Source: Burkholderiaceae bacterium (GTDB lineage: Bacteria; Pseudomonadota; Gammaproteobacteria; Burkholderiales; Burkholderiaceae_E). Taken from it: 64,000 nucleotides of DNA. Where the stretch lies: the NCBI GenBank assembly GCA_023954045.1, contig JAMLIR010000008.1:1-64000 (forward strand), written 5' to 3'. Made by a program: the position numbers and the translations under genes. Below the pieces are notes generated by a model. The model had not been told where the DNA came from. It did not search any database and was given only the letters and a program-made list of their open reading frames with translations. Shown here piece by piece: positions 34,082 through 42,854 of the stretch (the first letter of the stretch is position 1; every line of letters starts with the position of its first letter).

Positions 34082-34858
34082 ATGAGCGAGTGCAGGCGGT
34101 TGGTTGGGCGCAAGGCGGTCATCACCGGTGCCGGACGGGGGTTGGGGCTTGCAGCAGCGATGCGCCTCGCGTCGGAGGGAGCCGACGTGACCATCACGGA
34201 CGTCGATACGTCCGCTCTGGACGAGGCCAGGCGCGTTGGCGCCCAGCGCGGCTTCACCCTCAGCACGCTGGTTCTCGACAGTCTCGGCGACGCGGACCAC
34301 GCGTCGCTGGCGAGCCATATCGAGAAACTGGGCGGCCTGGACATCCTGGTTGCCAATGCGGGCGGCTCGCTGCATACGCCGTATCGGTTTCTCGACGAGA
34401 CAGACGAGGACTGGCGTCGGGTCACGGACTTGAACCTGATGGGCGCGGTGCGCGCCTGCCGTTGCGCGCTTCCCTGGATGCAGCGCGCTCGCTACGGGCG
34501 AATCGTCAACCTTGGCTCGAAGGCCGGCGCTTACGGCAGCCTGATCGCAGGTGCGAACTATGCTGCGTCGAAAGGCGCGATCGCAGCGCTTACTCGGCAA
34601 CTCGCGCTCGAATTCGGAGCGAGCGGAATTACGGTCAACTGCATCCAGCCAGGGATCGTGATGACCGAGCGGGTCAAGGGGCTATGGGCGCAGCGGCGCA
34701 CTGAGGAAGAGCGGCGACGCGTACTCGAAGACGTGCCGCTGCGTCGTCACGGAGTGGTGGAGGACGTCGCCGCCGCTGTAGCGTTCCTGGCGTCGGACGA
34801 CGCGGCCTTCATTACCGGCGCGTGTCTGGACGTCAATGGTGGCCAAGCGATGTCCTGA
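34082..34858 (+). CDS. Short-chain dehydrogenase/reductase (second in the cluster)
   Basis: A 258-residue SDR. The cofactor motif is TGAGRGLGLAAA (about 16-27), NAGG follows, and the catalytic Tyr/Lys are in NYAASKGA (about 160-164). The C-terminus is FITGACLDVNGGQAMS. ATG 34082 is chosen with GGGGCGAAG upstream; ATG 34061, which overlaps the previous stop, is possible. It is the last gene of the catabolic operon. Two SDRs plus a TPP enzyme suggest successive oxidation and C-C cleavage steps. Confidence 0.85.
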   Translation: MSECRRLVGRKAVITGAGRGLGLAAAMRLASEGADVTITDVDTSALDEARRVGAQRGFTLSTLVLDSLGDADHASLASHIEKLGGLDILVANAGGSLHTPYRFLDETDEDWRRVTDLNLMGAVRACRCALPWMQRARYGRIVNLGSKAGAYGSLIAGANYAASKGAIAALTRQLALEFGASGITVNCIQPGIVMTERVKGLWAQRRTEEERRRVLEDVPLRRHGVVEDVAAAVAFLASDDAAFITGACLDVNGGQAMS

Positions 34859-34899
34859 GCTTCCAAGTTGGGCATCGACGCAACAGCGAGGACGCCCGA

Positions 34900-35559
34900 T
34901 CAGTCGATTATCCGCAGCCCGAGCCGGCTCGCGACGATCACGGCCTGCGTGCGGTTGCGCACGCCGAGCGCGCGCAGCACGGCGCTGACGTGGACCTTGA
35001 CGGTGCCCTCCGCGAGGTCGAGCTGCCGGCAGATGAGCTTGTTCGGCAATCCGCGCAGGATCAGCCGCAGCACGTCGCACTGCCGGTCGGTGAGGCCGAG
35101 CCCGCGCGGGTCGCCGCCCGCGTCGCGCAGGCGGACCGGCTCCTTGGCCTCTCGGCGCGGGTCGACCGCCTCGCGCGGGACGTAGACGTGCCCCGACGCG
35201 ATCAGCCGCAGCGCGTGCGTGATCACGTCCGCGTGGTAGGTCTTGGGGATGTAGCCGGCGGCGCCGAGGTCGAGGCAGCGCAGGATCGTCTCGCGATCGG
35301 TCTCGGCCGACAGCACGACGGTGGGCAGCTGCGGGTATTGCGCGCGCAGCGCCTTCAGCGCTTCGAAGCCGGCGCTGTCGGGCAGGTTCAGGTCGAGCAG
35401 CGTGAAGTCGTACGCGGTGTTCAGCGCGAGCAGCCGACGCGCCTCGGCGAAGCTGGCGGCGAGGTCGATGCGGCTGCCGGGGGCGACCGCGTCCATCGTC
35501 ATGCGCACCGCGTCGCGCATCAGTGGATGGTCGTCGATGATCAGCACGCAGACCGCCAT
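34900..35559 (-). CDS. NarL/LuxR-type response regulator
   Basis: A 219-residue two-component regulator. The receiver domain (1-120) has the acidic pocket IDDHP, phospho-acceptor Asp56 in LLDLNLP, Ser/Thr in VVLSAE and Lys in YIPKTY. The LuxR HTH is at about 150-210 (LTDRQCDVLRLILRGLPNKLICRQLDLAEGTVKVHVSAVL). No cognate histidine kinase lies beside it, so its signal is unknown. It is convergent with the catabolic operon. Confidence 0.9.
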   Translation of the reverse strand: MAVCVLIIDDHPLMRDAVRMTMDAVAPGSRIDLAASFAEARRLLALNTAYDFTLLDLNLPDSAGFEALKALRAQYPQLPTVVLSAETDRETILRCLDLGAAGYIPKTYHADVITHALRLIASGHVYVPREAVDPRREAKEPVRLRDAGGDPRGLGLTDRQCDVLRLILRGLPNKLICRQLDLAEGTVKVHVSAVLRALGVRNRTQAVIVASRLGLRIID

Positions 35560-35757
35560 GATCGCTCTCCCTGTTCGTCGTGACGCGGGACGACCGTTTT
35601 ACGGGCGCGGCGGCGCAGCGTCAAGACGACCGTGGGATGAATCGGGCGTACTCGGCCGAAAGGCCTAGTCGATTGCGCGCCGATTTCGCCGTCTTCGCGA
35701 TCCGCGCCGGGCGGCCGGTGCCGCGCAGGGCATAATCCCGGGGCTTCGAACCGGACC

Positions 35758-36762
35758 ATGAACCCGCACCGCTTCTGCGTGGCGCCGATGCTCGATCACA
35801 CCGATCGGCATTGCCGCTACTTCCACCGGCAACTGAGCCGCCGCGCCCGGCTGTACACCGAGATGGTGAGCACCGGCGCGCTGCTGCACGGCCCGCGCGA
35901 GCGGCTGCTGCGCTTCGATCCCGCCGAGCACCCGGTTGCGCTGCAACTTGGAGGCAGCGAGCCGGACGAACTGGCGAAGGCGGCGCGCTTCGGCGAGCGC
36001 GCGGGCTACGACGAGATCGACCTGAACTGCGGATGCCCGAGCGAGCGCGTGCAGCGCGGCGCGTTCGGCGCCTGCCTGATGGCCGAGCCCGCGCTGGTCG
36101 CCGACTGCGTGCGCGCGATGCGCGACGCGGTCTCGATTCCGGTCACCGTCAAGCACCGGATCGGGTTGGACCGCGTCGACGACTACGGCTTCGTGCGCGA
36201 TTTCGTCGGCACCGTCGCGCGCGCCGGCTGCGAGGTGTTCGTGGTTCACGCGCGCAATGCGTGGCTGAAGGGCCTGAGCCCGCGCGAGAACCGCACCGTG
36301 CCGCCGTTGCGCTACGAGGTGGTCGCGCGGCTCAAGCGCGACTTCCCCGGGCTGACGATCGTGCTCAACGGCGGGCTGCGCGACCACGCGACGGCGCTCG
36401 CGCAGCTGTCGCGGGTCGACGGGGTGATGATCGGCCGCGAGGCCTGCGACAACCCGTGGATGCTCGTCGATGTCGACGCGCGCTACTTCGGGGAGCCGGC
36501 GCCGCACGCGACGCGCGAGGCAGTGGTCGACGCGATGCGCGCATACCTGGAGCGCGAGGTCGCGGCCGGGACGCCGCCGCGCGCGGTGGTGCGGCCGATG
36601 ATCGGCCTGTTCAACGGCCTGCCTGGAGCGCGCAACTGGCGCCGCGCGCTCAGCGATCCTTCGCTGCTGGCGAGCGCGGGTCCGCGGGTGATGGACCGTG
36701 CGCTTCAGGCATTGCGCGCCCCGAGCGGCGCGCCTCCCGCACGAACAGAAGAATTGCAGTGA
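35758..36762 (+). CDS. dusA: tRNA-dihydrouridine(20/20a) synthase
   Basis: A 334-residue flavoenzyme reducing uridines 20/20a of tRNAs. The FMN-barrel start CVAPMLDHTDRHCRYFHRQLS is DusA-like, the catalytic Cys is in LNCGCPSERVQRGAFGACLM (Cys93), and VKHRIGLD and IVLNGGL, with the FMN-phosphate site VDGVMIGREACDNPWML, follow. Length fits DusA. Its 3' end overlaps the convergent DUF2069 gene by 113 bases. Confidence 0.94.
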   Translation: MNPHRFCVAPMLDHTDRHCRYFHRQLSRRARLYTEMVSTGALLHGPRERLLRFDPAEHPVALQLGGSEPDELAKAARFGERAGYDEIDLNCGCPSERVQRGAFGACLMAEPALVADCVRAMRDAVSIPVTVKHRIGLDRVDDYGFVRDFVGTVARAGCEVFVVHARNAWLKGLSPRENRTVPPLRYEVVARLKRDFPGLTIVLNGGLRDHATALAQLSRVDGVMIGREACDNPWMLVDVDARYFGEPAPHATREAVVDAMRAYLEREVAAGTPPRAVVRPMIGLFNGLPGARNWRRALSDPSLLASAGPRVMDRALQALRAPSGAPPARTEELQ

Positions 36763-37060
36763 ACGCGAGCGCGGCCAGCCCGGTCTCGACGATCGCCAGC
36801 GGCACGCTCGGGCCTCGGTCGGAGGTCGCCCGCACCAGGCCTTCGGCGAGATAGGCGAGCACGAACATCGACCACCACTGGTAGGTGCGAACGTGCCCGC
36901 GCAGCAGCGGCGGCAGCGCGAACACGAGCGGCAGCACCTTCAGCGACAATGCCGAACCGCCGGGGCGCAGCGGGGCCACCCAGAGCTCCCAGGCGAGGCC
37001 GAGGACGATCAGGGCGACGAACGCGCCGACGACGAGCCGGCGCAGTGCGGCGAGCAGCAT
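36650..37060 (-). CDS. DUF2069 family inner-membrane protein
   Basis: A 136-residue protein with four predicted membrane helices (about 7-27, 40-58, 62-80, 90-110) and the family core WWSMFVLAYLAEGLVRATSD. The hydrophilic tail beyond about 112 is encoded within the overlap with dusA and may be an extension of low importance. Function is unknown. It is divergent from the YihY-type gene, with 24 bases between the starts. Confidence 0.8.
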   Translation of the reverse strand: MLLAALRRLVVGAFVALIVLGLAWELWVAPLRPGGSALSLKVLPLVFALPPLLRGHVRTYQWWSMFVLAYLAEGLVRATSDRGPSVPLAIVETGLAALAFTAILLFVREARRSGRAMPEAHGPSPADPRSPAAKDR

Positions 37061-37084
37061 GGTTGCGGATTATAGATAGGCTCG

Positions 37085-38425
37085 ATGACGATTCCGTACT
37101 CACGCCCCGAGGGCGACGACGTCGTGGCGGCGCCCCCGCGGCCCGTGCCGCAATCGCTGTTGCGGCTCGCGCGCGCGATGACGCGTCAGGCGCGCCAGCT
37201 GCAGCTGCTGCAGGCCGCTGGCAGCCTGGCCTTCCTCTCGCTGCTCGCGATCGTGCCGATGTTCTCGATCGCGTTTGCGGTGACCACTGCCTCTCCGGCC
37301 TTCGGGCGGCTGCGCGAGGCGCTGCAGAAGTTCCTCGTCTCCAACCTCTTTCCGGCGGCGATCAGCGACACGGTGATCGACCACCTGAACCAGTTCGCAG
37401 CCAAGGCGAACGAGCTGTCGCTGATCGGCACCGTGGCGTTCCTGCTGACGGCATTCGCCGCGCTGGTCACGATCGAGCGCACGCTCAATCGTATCTGGGG
37501 AGCGGACCGGCCGCGGCCGCTGGCCAACCGGCTGACGCTGTACTGGATGCTGCTCACGCTCGGGCCGCTGCTGCTCGGCGCCTACCTGGCGGTGCACGGC
37601 ATGGTGGCGACGGCCTGGCTGCGGGGAACCGACCTGCGCGAGCTGCGCGGCGTGTGGTATGTCGTGCTGCCGTGGGTGACGACGGTCGGCGGCCTGATGC
37701 TTCTCTACCGGCTGCTGCCGAGCGCTTCGGTGCGATGGCGCGAGGCGTTCGCCGGCGCGCTGCTCGCGGCGCTGCTGTTCGAGCTGCTGCGCAGCCTGCT
37801 CGGCTGGTACGTGACGCGGCTGCCCACCTATGCGGTCGTCTACGGCACGTTTTCGGCGCTGCCGGTGTTCCTGTTGTGGCTGGCGCTCGGATGGATGGCC
37901 CTGCTGGCCGGTGCGCTGCTGGCCGCGAACCTTCGCTTCTGGGGGCAACCGGGCGAGCCGCACCTGTCGCGCACGCCGGCCGAGCGGTTCGACGACGTCT
38001 ACGCGGTGCTCGTCGCGATGCGCGACACGCTGGGCGGCGATCGCCACGGCGCGCTGCCGGTCGCGCGCCTCGCGCCGATACTCGATCACGACCCGCAGCG
38101 CGCGAGCCAGGCGGCGCTGCTGCTGGCGCGGCTCGGCTACGTCACCCGCTTCGTGTCGATCGGCGACCCGAACGCCTTGCGCGACGCCCCGGCGACGCGG
38201 CGCGCCCGGATCGCGCTGCGGCTTGCCAGGCGCTGGTCGGCGGCGCGGCCCGACGCGGAATCGATCTGGTCCGAGCGCTGGGCCTGGGCCGACGACCCGC
38301 GCGCGATGACCGCGCGCGCGCTGTTCGAGCAGCTGTGGCAGGACGGGTGCCCCGCGTCGGAGGCGTCGGGACCGTTCCGCGCCGCGTTCCTCGACGAGCC
38401 GCTCGTCGGCGGCCGGCAGTCGTGA
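37085..38425 (+). CDS. YihY/BrkB-family inner-membrane protein
   Basis: A 446-residue membrane protein. About six helices in residues 40-285 carry the family pattern ALVTIERTLNRIWG and YAVVYGTFSALPVFLLWLALGWMALLAGALLAANL. The C-terminal 150 residues are cytosolic and resemble a winged-helix-like region (RFDDVYAVLVAMRDTL...). Once proposed to be RNase BN, the family is now regarded as membrane proteins of uncertain role. The start is the ATG 24 bases from the divergent gene. Confidence 0.88.
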   Translation: MTIPYSRPEGDDVVAAPPRPVPQSLLRLARAMTRQARQLQLLQAAGSLAFLSLLAIVPMFSIAFAVTTASPAFGRLREALQKFLVSNLFPAAISDTVIDHLNQFAAKANELSLIGTVAFLLTAFAALVTIERTLNRIWGADRPRPLANRLTLYWMLLTLGPLLLGAYLAVHGMVATAWLRGTDLRELRGVWYVVLPWVTTVGGLMLLYRLLPSASVRWREAFAGALLAALLFELLRSLLGWYVTRLPTYAVVYGTFSALPVFLLWLALGWMALLAGALLAANLRFWGQPGEPHLSRTPAERFDDVYAVLVAMRDTLGGDRHGALPVARLAPILDHDPQRASQAALLLARLGYVTRFVSIGDPNALRDAPATRRARIALRLARRWSAARPDAESIWSERWAWADDPRAMTARALFEQLWQDGCPASEASGPFRAAFLDEPLVGGRQS

Positions 38426-38453
38426 AGCGGTCCCGGCAGGCGGGCTTCGCGGC

Positions 38454-39278
38454 CTAGGACGGCGCGGCGAGGAACTCGCGCAGCGCGGCCAGCAAGGCGT
38501 CGGGCCGTTCCATCATGATCGCGTGGCCGCAGTCGGGGATCTCGACGATGGCGGGCGCCGGCAGGCCGGCGGCGGCACGCGCGCGGCAGCGCTCGATCAG
38601 CTCGCGCGCCTGGCGCGGCGCGGTCATCGAGTCGCGCTGCGCGAGCACGAACAGCGCCGGGCAGGCGAGCGCGTCGGCGGCGGCGAATCCGTGCGCGTAC
38701 GCGTTGCAGGCGGCGAAGTCGGCGAGCAGCACGCCGGGGCGTTGCCGTTCCATCAGGCGCCGGTTCTGCACGAACACCGAAAAGCCCGGGCCCGGGGTTC
38801 CCGGCCGCGCGTTGATCGTCGAGTGCGACCAGAAGTTGATCATGTCGAGCGCCAGGGGCTCGTCGTCGCGCGCGGCGGCGAGCAGGGCGTCGGCGACCTT
38901 CATCGGAAACGCGGTGGCGACCAGCGCGACGCGCTCGACGCGGGCCGGCGCGCGGGCGGCCGTCTCGAGAGCGACCAGCGAGCCCATGCTGTGGCCGACC
39001 AGCGTGGCGCGCGCGACGCCGGCCGCGTCGAGCAGCGCGACCAGCCAGTCGGCGATTGCCTCCACCGACGCGATCGGGTTGCCCGCGCTGCGCCCGTGTC
39101 CCGGCAGGTCGAGCGCCAGGACGGCGAATCCGTGGTGCGCGAGGTAGCGCGACTGCAGCGCCCAGACGCTGTGGTCGTGCTCGGCGCCGTGGACGAAGAC
39201 GACGACCGGGCGCGACGGGTCGAACGGGCGGCCGCCGGTGTAGGCGTAGGCGGGCGTGGCGTGGACCTCGAAGAACAT
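38454..39278 (-). CDS. Alpha/beta hydrolase
   Basis: A 274-residue cytosolic hydrolase. The oxyanion segment is VVVFVHGAEHDHSVW, the nucleophile elbow GHSMG (95-99, Ser97), the acid in LFVLAQRDSMTAP and the catalytic His in DCGHAIMM near the end. LDLPGHGRSAG is typical of esterases and C-C hydrolases. The substrate cannot be predicted. It follows metY by 39 bases on the same strand and may be co-transcribed. Confidence 0.85.
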   Translation of the reverse strand: MFFEVHATPAYAYTGGRPFDPSRPVVVFVHGAEHDHSVWALQSRYLAHHGFAVLALDLPGHGRSAGNPIASVEAIADWLVALLDAAGVARATLVGHSMGSLVALETAARAPARVERVALVATAFPMKVADALLAAARDDEPLALDMINFWSHSTINARPGTPGPGFSVFVQNRRLMERQRPGVLLADFAACNAYAHGFAAADALACPALFVLAQRDSMTAPRQARELIERCRARAAAGLPAPAIVEIPDCGHAIMMERPDALLAALREFLAAPS

Positions 39279-39317
39279 GGTTGCGAGCGCAGGCGAGCGA
39301 AGGGGAAGGGGGCCGCC

Positions 39318-40622
39318 TCAGCGCTTCGGGGCGCGGGCCGCGGCCTTGAAGGCGGCCTCGAGGTCGGCGATCAGGTCGTCGGGGTCTTCCAGCCCGATCG
39401 AGAGCCGCAGCGTGCCCTCGCCGATCCCCGCCGCGGCGAGGGCCCGGTCGTCCATCCGGAAGTGCGTGGTCGAGGCCGGATGGATCACCAGGGACCGGGC
39501 GTCGCCGACGTTGGCCAGGTGCGAGAACAGCCGCAGCGCCTCGACGAAGCGGCGCCCGGCCGCGCGATCGCCCTTCATGTCGAAGCTGAACACGGCGCCG
39601 CAACCGCGCGGCATCAGCCGGCGCGCGAGCGCGTGGTCCGGGTGATCGGGCAGGGCGGGGTAGGACACCTGCGAGACCATCGGATGGGCGGCGAGGAAGT
39701 GCGCGATCCGCTCGGCGCTGGCCACGTGGCGCGCCATGCGCAGCGGCAGCGTCTCGATGCCCTGCAGGATCTGGAACGCGTTCATCGGGCTCAGGCACGC
39801 GCCGAAGTCACGCAGACCCTCGCGGCGCGCGCGCAGCAGGAACGGCGCGACCGTCGATTCCTCGCTGAAGACCATGCCGTGGAAGCCTTCGTACGGCTCG
39901 GTCAGCTCCGGGAACCGCCCCGAAGCGTCCCAGTCGAAGCGGCCGATGTCTACCAGCAGGCCGCCGACCACGGTGCCGTGCCCGCAGAGGAACTTGGTTG
40001 CAGAGTGGTAGACGAGGTCGGCGCCGAGTTCGCCCGGCCGCACGAGGTACGGGGTGGTGAAGGTCGAGTCGACCAGCAACGGCACGCGGTGGGCGTGCGC
40101 GATCCCGGCCACGGTCGGGATGTCGAGCACGTCGAGGCCCGGGTTGCCCAGCGTCTCGCCGAACAGCAGGCGGGTCTCGGGGCGCAGTGCCGCGCGCCAG
40201 GCATCGGGGTCGCGCGGGTCGACGAAGGTCGTCTCGATGCCGAAGCGGCGCAGCGTGTAGTCGAGCAGGTTGTGCGAGCCGCCGTAGAGCGCGCGCGACG
40301 CGACGACGTGCGAGCCGGCGCCGGCCAGCGTGGCGACCGCGAGGTGCAGCGCCGCCTGCCCGCTCGCGGTCGCGATCGCGCCGACGCCCGCCTCGAGCGC
40401 CGCGATGCGTTCCTCGAGCACCGAGACGGTCGGGTTGCTGATGCGCGAGTAGACGTGGCCCGACTGCTCCATGTTGAACAGCGAGGCGGCGTGGTCGGAA
40501 TCGCGGAACACGAACGCCGTCGACAGGTAGATCGGGGTCGCGCGCGCGCCGGTTTCGCGATCGGGCGCGGCCCCGGCATGAAGCGACAGCGTGTCGAAGG
40601 CGTAGTAGTCGCGCTGGCTCAT
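39318..40622 (-). CDS. metY: O-acetylhomoserine sulfhydrylase
   Basis: A 434-residue PLP enzyme making homocysteine from O-acetylhomoserine and sulfide in methionine synthesis. It has FDTLSLHAGAAPDRETGARATPIYLSTAF, the PLP-stacking GQAALHLA region, YGGSHNLLDYTLRRFGIE, the Schiff-base Lys210 in YHSATKFLCGHGTVVGG, and the C-terminal HPASTTHFRM. Length (about 430) and sequence fit the MetY group rather than the shorter MetB/MetZ. Confidence 0.92.
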   Translation of the reverse strand: MSQRDYYAFDTLSLHAGAAPDRETGARATPIYLSTAFVFRDSDHAASLFNMEQSGHVYSRISNPTVSVLEERIAALEAGVGAIATASGQAALHLAVATLAGAGSHVVASRALYGGSHNLLDYTLRRFGIETTFVDPRDPDAWRAALRPETRLLFGETLGNPGLDVLDIPTVAGIAHAHRVPLLVDSTFTTPYLVRPGELGADLVYHSATKFLCGHGTVVGGLLVDIGRFDWDASGRFPELTEPYEGFHGMVFSEESTVAPFLLRARREGLRDFGACLSPMNAFQILQGIETLPLRMARHVASAERIAHFLAAHPMVSQVSYPALPDHPDHALARRLMPRGCGAVFSFDMKGDRAAGRRFVEALRLFSHLANVGDARSLVIHPASTTHFRMDDRALAAAGIGEGTLRLSIGLEDPDDLIADLEAAFKAAARAPKR

Positions 40623-40837
40623 CGGTGCTCGCTCGGTGCGGGGGCTGTTTGATCGGGGGGCGGGGGCTGGCGGGCGATCGATGCTAGCACGGCCCCTGCG
40701 GGCGCCGCCGGCGCCCGGGCCGGCGCCGGTCGTCGGTCGGCGCGTGGCGAGGGCGGAACAGCCGCCGGCGGGCGACTTGGGTTCGGGCGCGTCTCAAGCG
40801 ACAATGCGGAACAACGAACGACCCTGACGCCACAGCC

Positions 40838-41995
40838 ATGCCAAGCAGACCGGTCTATCGCGTGGCCGCGGCCGGTCTCGACCCGCGCGACGTGCGGCTG
40901 ATCGAGATCGTCTTCAAGCACAGCCAGTACAACCGGTTCGAGTTCGTGCTGGAGCCCAGGCTCGTGCCCGAGACGGTGGACATCCTGATCGTCAACCCGG
41001 TCGAGTCCGACGGGCTGCGGGCGCTCGCGCGCCTGCGCACGCTCGGGCGCGACGTGCCGGTCATCTCGGCGGTGCCGCGTGGCGCGCCGAGCAGCGCGCG
41101 GCACGCGATCTCGATCGATCGGCTGACGCTGCAGCTGCTGCCGATCCTGAATCGGGTCGTCGACATGGAACTGGTGTCGCCCGACACGCGGCCGATGGCC
41201 GCCGTGCCAGCCGCGACGCCGGCTGCGGCATCGGCTCCGGCAGCGGCTGCGGCATCGGCTCCGACTTCGACTCCGATCCCGACCCGGGCGAGCGCAGATC
41301 TGCCGACCCGCGACTTCCTTCGCGAGGCCGGCCGGTTGTCACGCGAAGGCGACAGCGCGCGGGCGGCCGCGCCCGCACCGGCCGCCGACGCGGCGCCGTC
41401 GGGCGCGCGCACGGGCGCCCCCGGGTCGCAGCCGGGCGCGACCGGGAGCTCGAACCTGGTCGCGTTTCCGCTCAACGGCGACGCGCCCGCCCCGCAGATC
41501 CGCGTGCTCGTGGTCGACGACAGCCCGACGGTGCGCAAGCAGCTGTCGCTCGCGTTCTCGCGGATGCGGGTCGAGTGCGACGCGGTGGCGAGCGCCGCCG
41601 AGGCGCTGCAGCGACTGGCCGAGCACCACTACGACCTCGCGCTCGTCGACGTCGTGATGCCAGAGGTCGACGGCTACAAGCTCACGCGGCAGATTCGCCG
41701 CAAGCACCCGGGCACGCCGGTGATCATCCTCACCAGCCGGTCCTCGCCGTTCGACCTGGCGCGCGGTGCGCTGGCCGGCTGCAGCACGTTCCTCGTCAAG
41801 CCGGTGCCGCTGCGCCAGCTCGAGGCCGCGATCGTCAAGCAACTGCGCCGCTCGCTGGCGATCGACGACCTGCGCGGGCTCATCAGGCTGAGCGGCGACG
41901 CTGCGCAACGCGCCCCGCAGCAGGGGGTCTCGTCCGCCGCGCCGGCGCAGGGCAGCGCTCCTTCCGGGCACGCGCCCCGATCGTCCGGACGGTGA
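40838..41995 (+). CDS. PilG-like response regulator with an N-terminal pseudo-receiver
   Basis: A 385-residue protein heading the twitching-chemotaxis operon. The C-terminal receiver (about 225-345) has VVDDSPTVRKQLS, the phospho-acceptor Asp about 271 in LALVDVVMPEVDGYKLTRQI, ILTSRSSPFDLARG and the conserved Lys in FLVKPV, and resembles PilG. Residues 1-110 (FKHSQYNRFEFVLEP, VDILIVNPVESDG, VPVISAVPRG) look like a receiver without the phospho-Asp. A long Ala/Pro/Ser linker joins the two. It probably relays phosphate from the ChpA-like kinase to pilus motors. Confidence 0.8.
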   Translation: MPSRPVYRVAAAGLDPRDVRLIEIVFKHSQYNRFEFVLEPRLVPETVDILIVNPVESDGLRALARLRTLGRDVPVISAVPRGAPSSARHAISIDRLTLQLLPILNRVVDMELVSPDTRPMAAVPAATPAAASAPAAAAASAPTSTPIPTRASADLPTRDFLREAGRLSREGDSARAAAPAPAADAAPSGARTGAPGSQPGATGSSNLVAFPLNGDAPAPQIRVLVVDDSPTVRKQLSLAFSRMRVECDAVASAAEALQRLAEHHYDLALVDVVMPEVDGYKLTRQIRRKHPGTPVIILTSRSSPFDLARGALAGCSTFLVKPVPLRQLEAAIVKQLRRSLAIDDLRGLIRLSGDAAQRAPQQGVSSAAPAQGSAPSGHAPRSSGR

Positions 41996-42003
41996 AGACT
42001 GCC

Positions 42004-42378
42004 ATGGACATCGCCACCCGGACAGCGCTCGTCGTCGACGACCAGGCCACGGCGCGCGCACGCATGTCGACGATCCTGGCCGACGCCGGCTGGCGCGTGA
42101 GCACCGCCGGCAGCGCCGCCGAAGCGCTCGAGAAGGCGCGTGCCGAGCGCCCGTCGATCATCTTCATGGACATCGTGATGCCGGGCATGGACGGCTACCA
42201 GGCCTGCCGCAGGCTCGCGGTCGATCCCGCCACGCGCGCGATCCCGGTGGTGTTCGTGTCCACCAAGTGCCAGCGCGCCGACCAGGTCTGGGCCCGGATG
42301 CAGGGCGGCAAGGCGCTGATCGGCAAGCCGTTCAGCGACGTCCAGGTCCTCGACGCCCTGAGGTTCGCGGCCCGATGA
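42004..42378 (+). CDS. pilH: PilH-like single-domain response regulator
   Basis: A 124-residue receiver domain: VVDDQATARARMSTIL, the phospho-acceptor Asp about 56 in IIFMDIVMPGMDGYQACRRL, FVSTKCQRADQVWARMQGG and Lys in LIGKPF. The KCQ.AD..W.RMQGA-like segment is diagnostic of PilH. It overlaps the CheW-like gene by ATGA. Confidence 0.85.
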   Translation: MDIATRTALVVDDQATARARMSTILADAGWRVSTAGSAAEALEKARAERPSIIFMDIVMPGMDGYQACRRLAVDPATRAIPVVFVSTKCQRADQVWARMQGGKALIGKPFSDVQVLDALRFAAR

Positions 42379-42851
42379 CGCCGCGCTCTCCCGAGCAGGC
42401 CGACGCGCCGACTCCCGCCACGCGCTTCGGCGTTCGGCTGGGCGGCGTCGCCGTGGCGCTGCCGGCGGGAACGCCGCTCGAGTTCGTCGCCGGCGCGGTG
42501 ATCTATCCGCTGCCGCTGGCGCCGGCGCGGGTCGCCGGGCTGATGCCGCTGCGCGGCCAGCCGCTGCTCGTGCTCGATCCCTCGAAGGTGCCCGAAGCCG
42601 CCGCGGCGATCCGTCGTCGCGACGTGCTGGTCGTCGGCCAGCCGCCGCAGGCCGCGGCGCTGCTGGTCGACGCCGCGCCGCAGCCGCTCGAGGACGGCAG
42701 CTGGCATCGCGCCGGGACCGCTCCTCCCGACTGCGCGTTCGCGTCGGCGATCCGGTTCGTCGACCCGGGGTCGGCCTCCGGACGCGCGCCGGGCGAGGCG
42801 TGGCACGAGGTCGATCCCGCAGGCCTGCTCGAGTCGCTCGCGCGGAGCTGA
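42375..42851 (+). CDS. pilI: CheW-like scaffold protein (PilI type)
   Basis: A 158-residue coupling protein that should bridge the MCP and the ChpA-like kinase. It has a CheW-fold core (FGVRLGGVAVALPAGTPLEFV, VAGLMPLRGQPLLVLDP, VLVVGQPPQAAALLVDAAP). Sequence similarity is modest and the C-terminal part is loop-rich, so identification leans on position between pilH and the MCP gene. Confidence 0.75.
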   Translation: MTPRSPEQADAPTPATRFGVRLGGVAVALPAGTPLEFVAGAVIYPLPLAPARVAGLMPLRGQPLLVLDPSKVPEAAAAIRRRDVLVVGQPPQAAALLVDAAPQPLEDGSWHRAGTAPPDCAFASAIRFVDPGSASGRAPGEAWHEVDPAGLLESLARS

Positions 42852-42854
42852 GCG

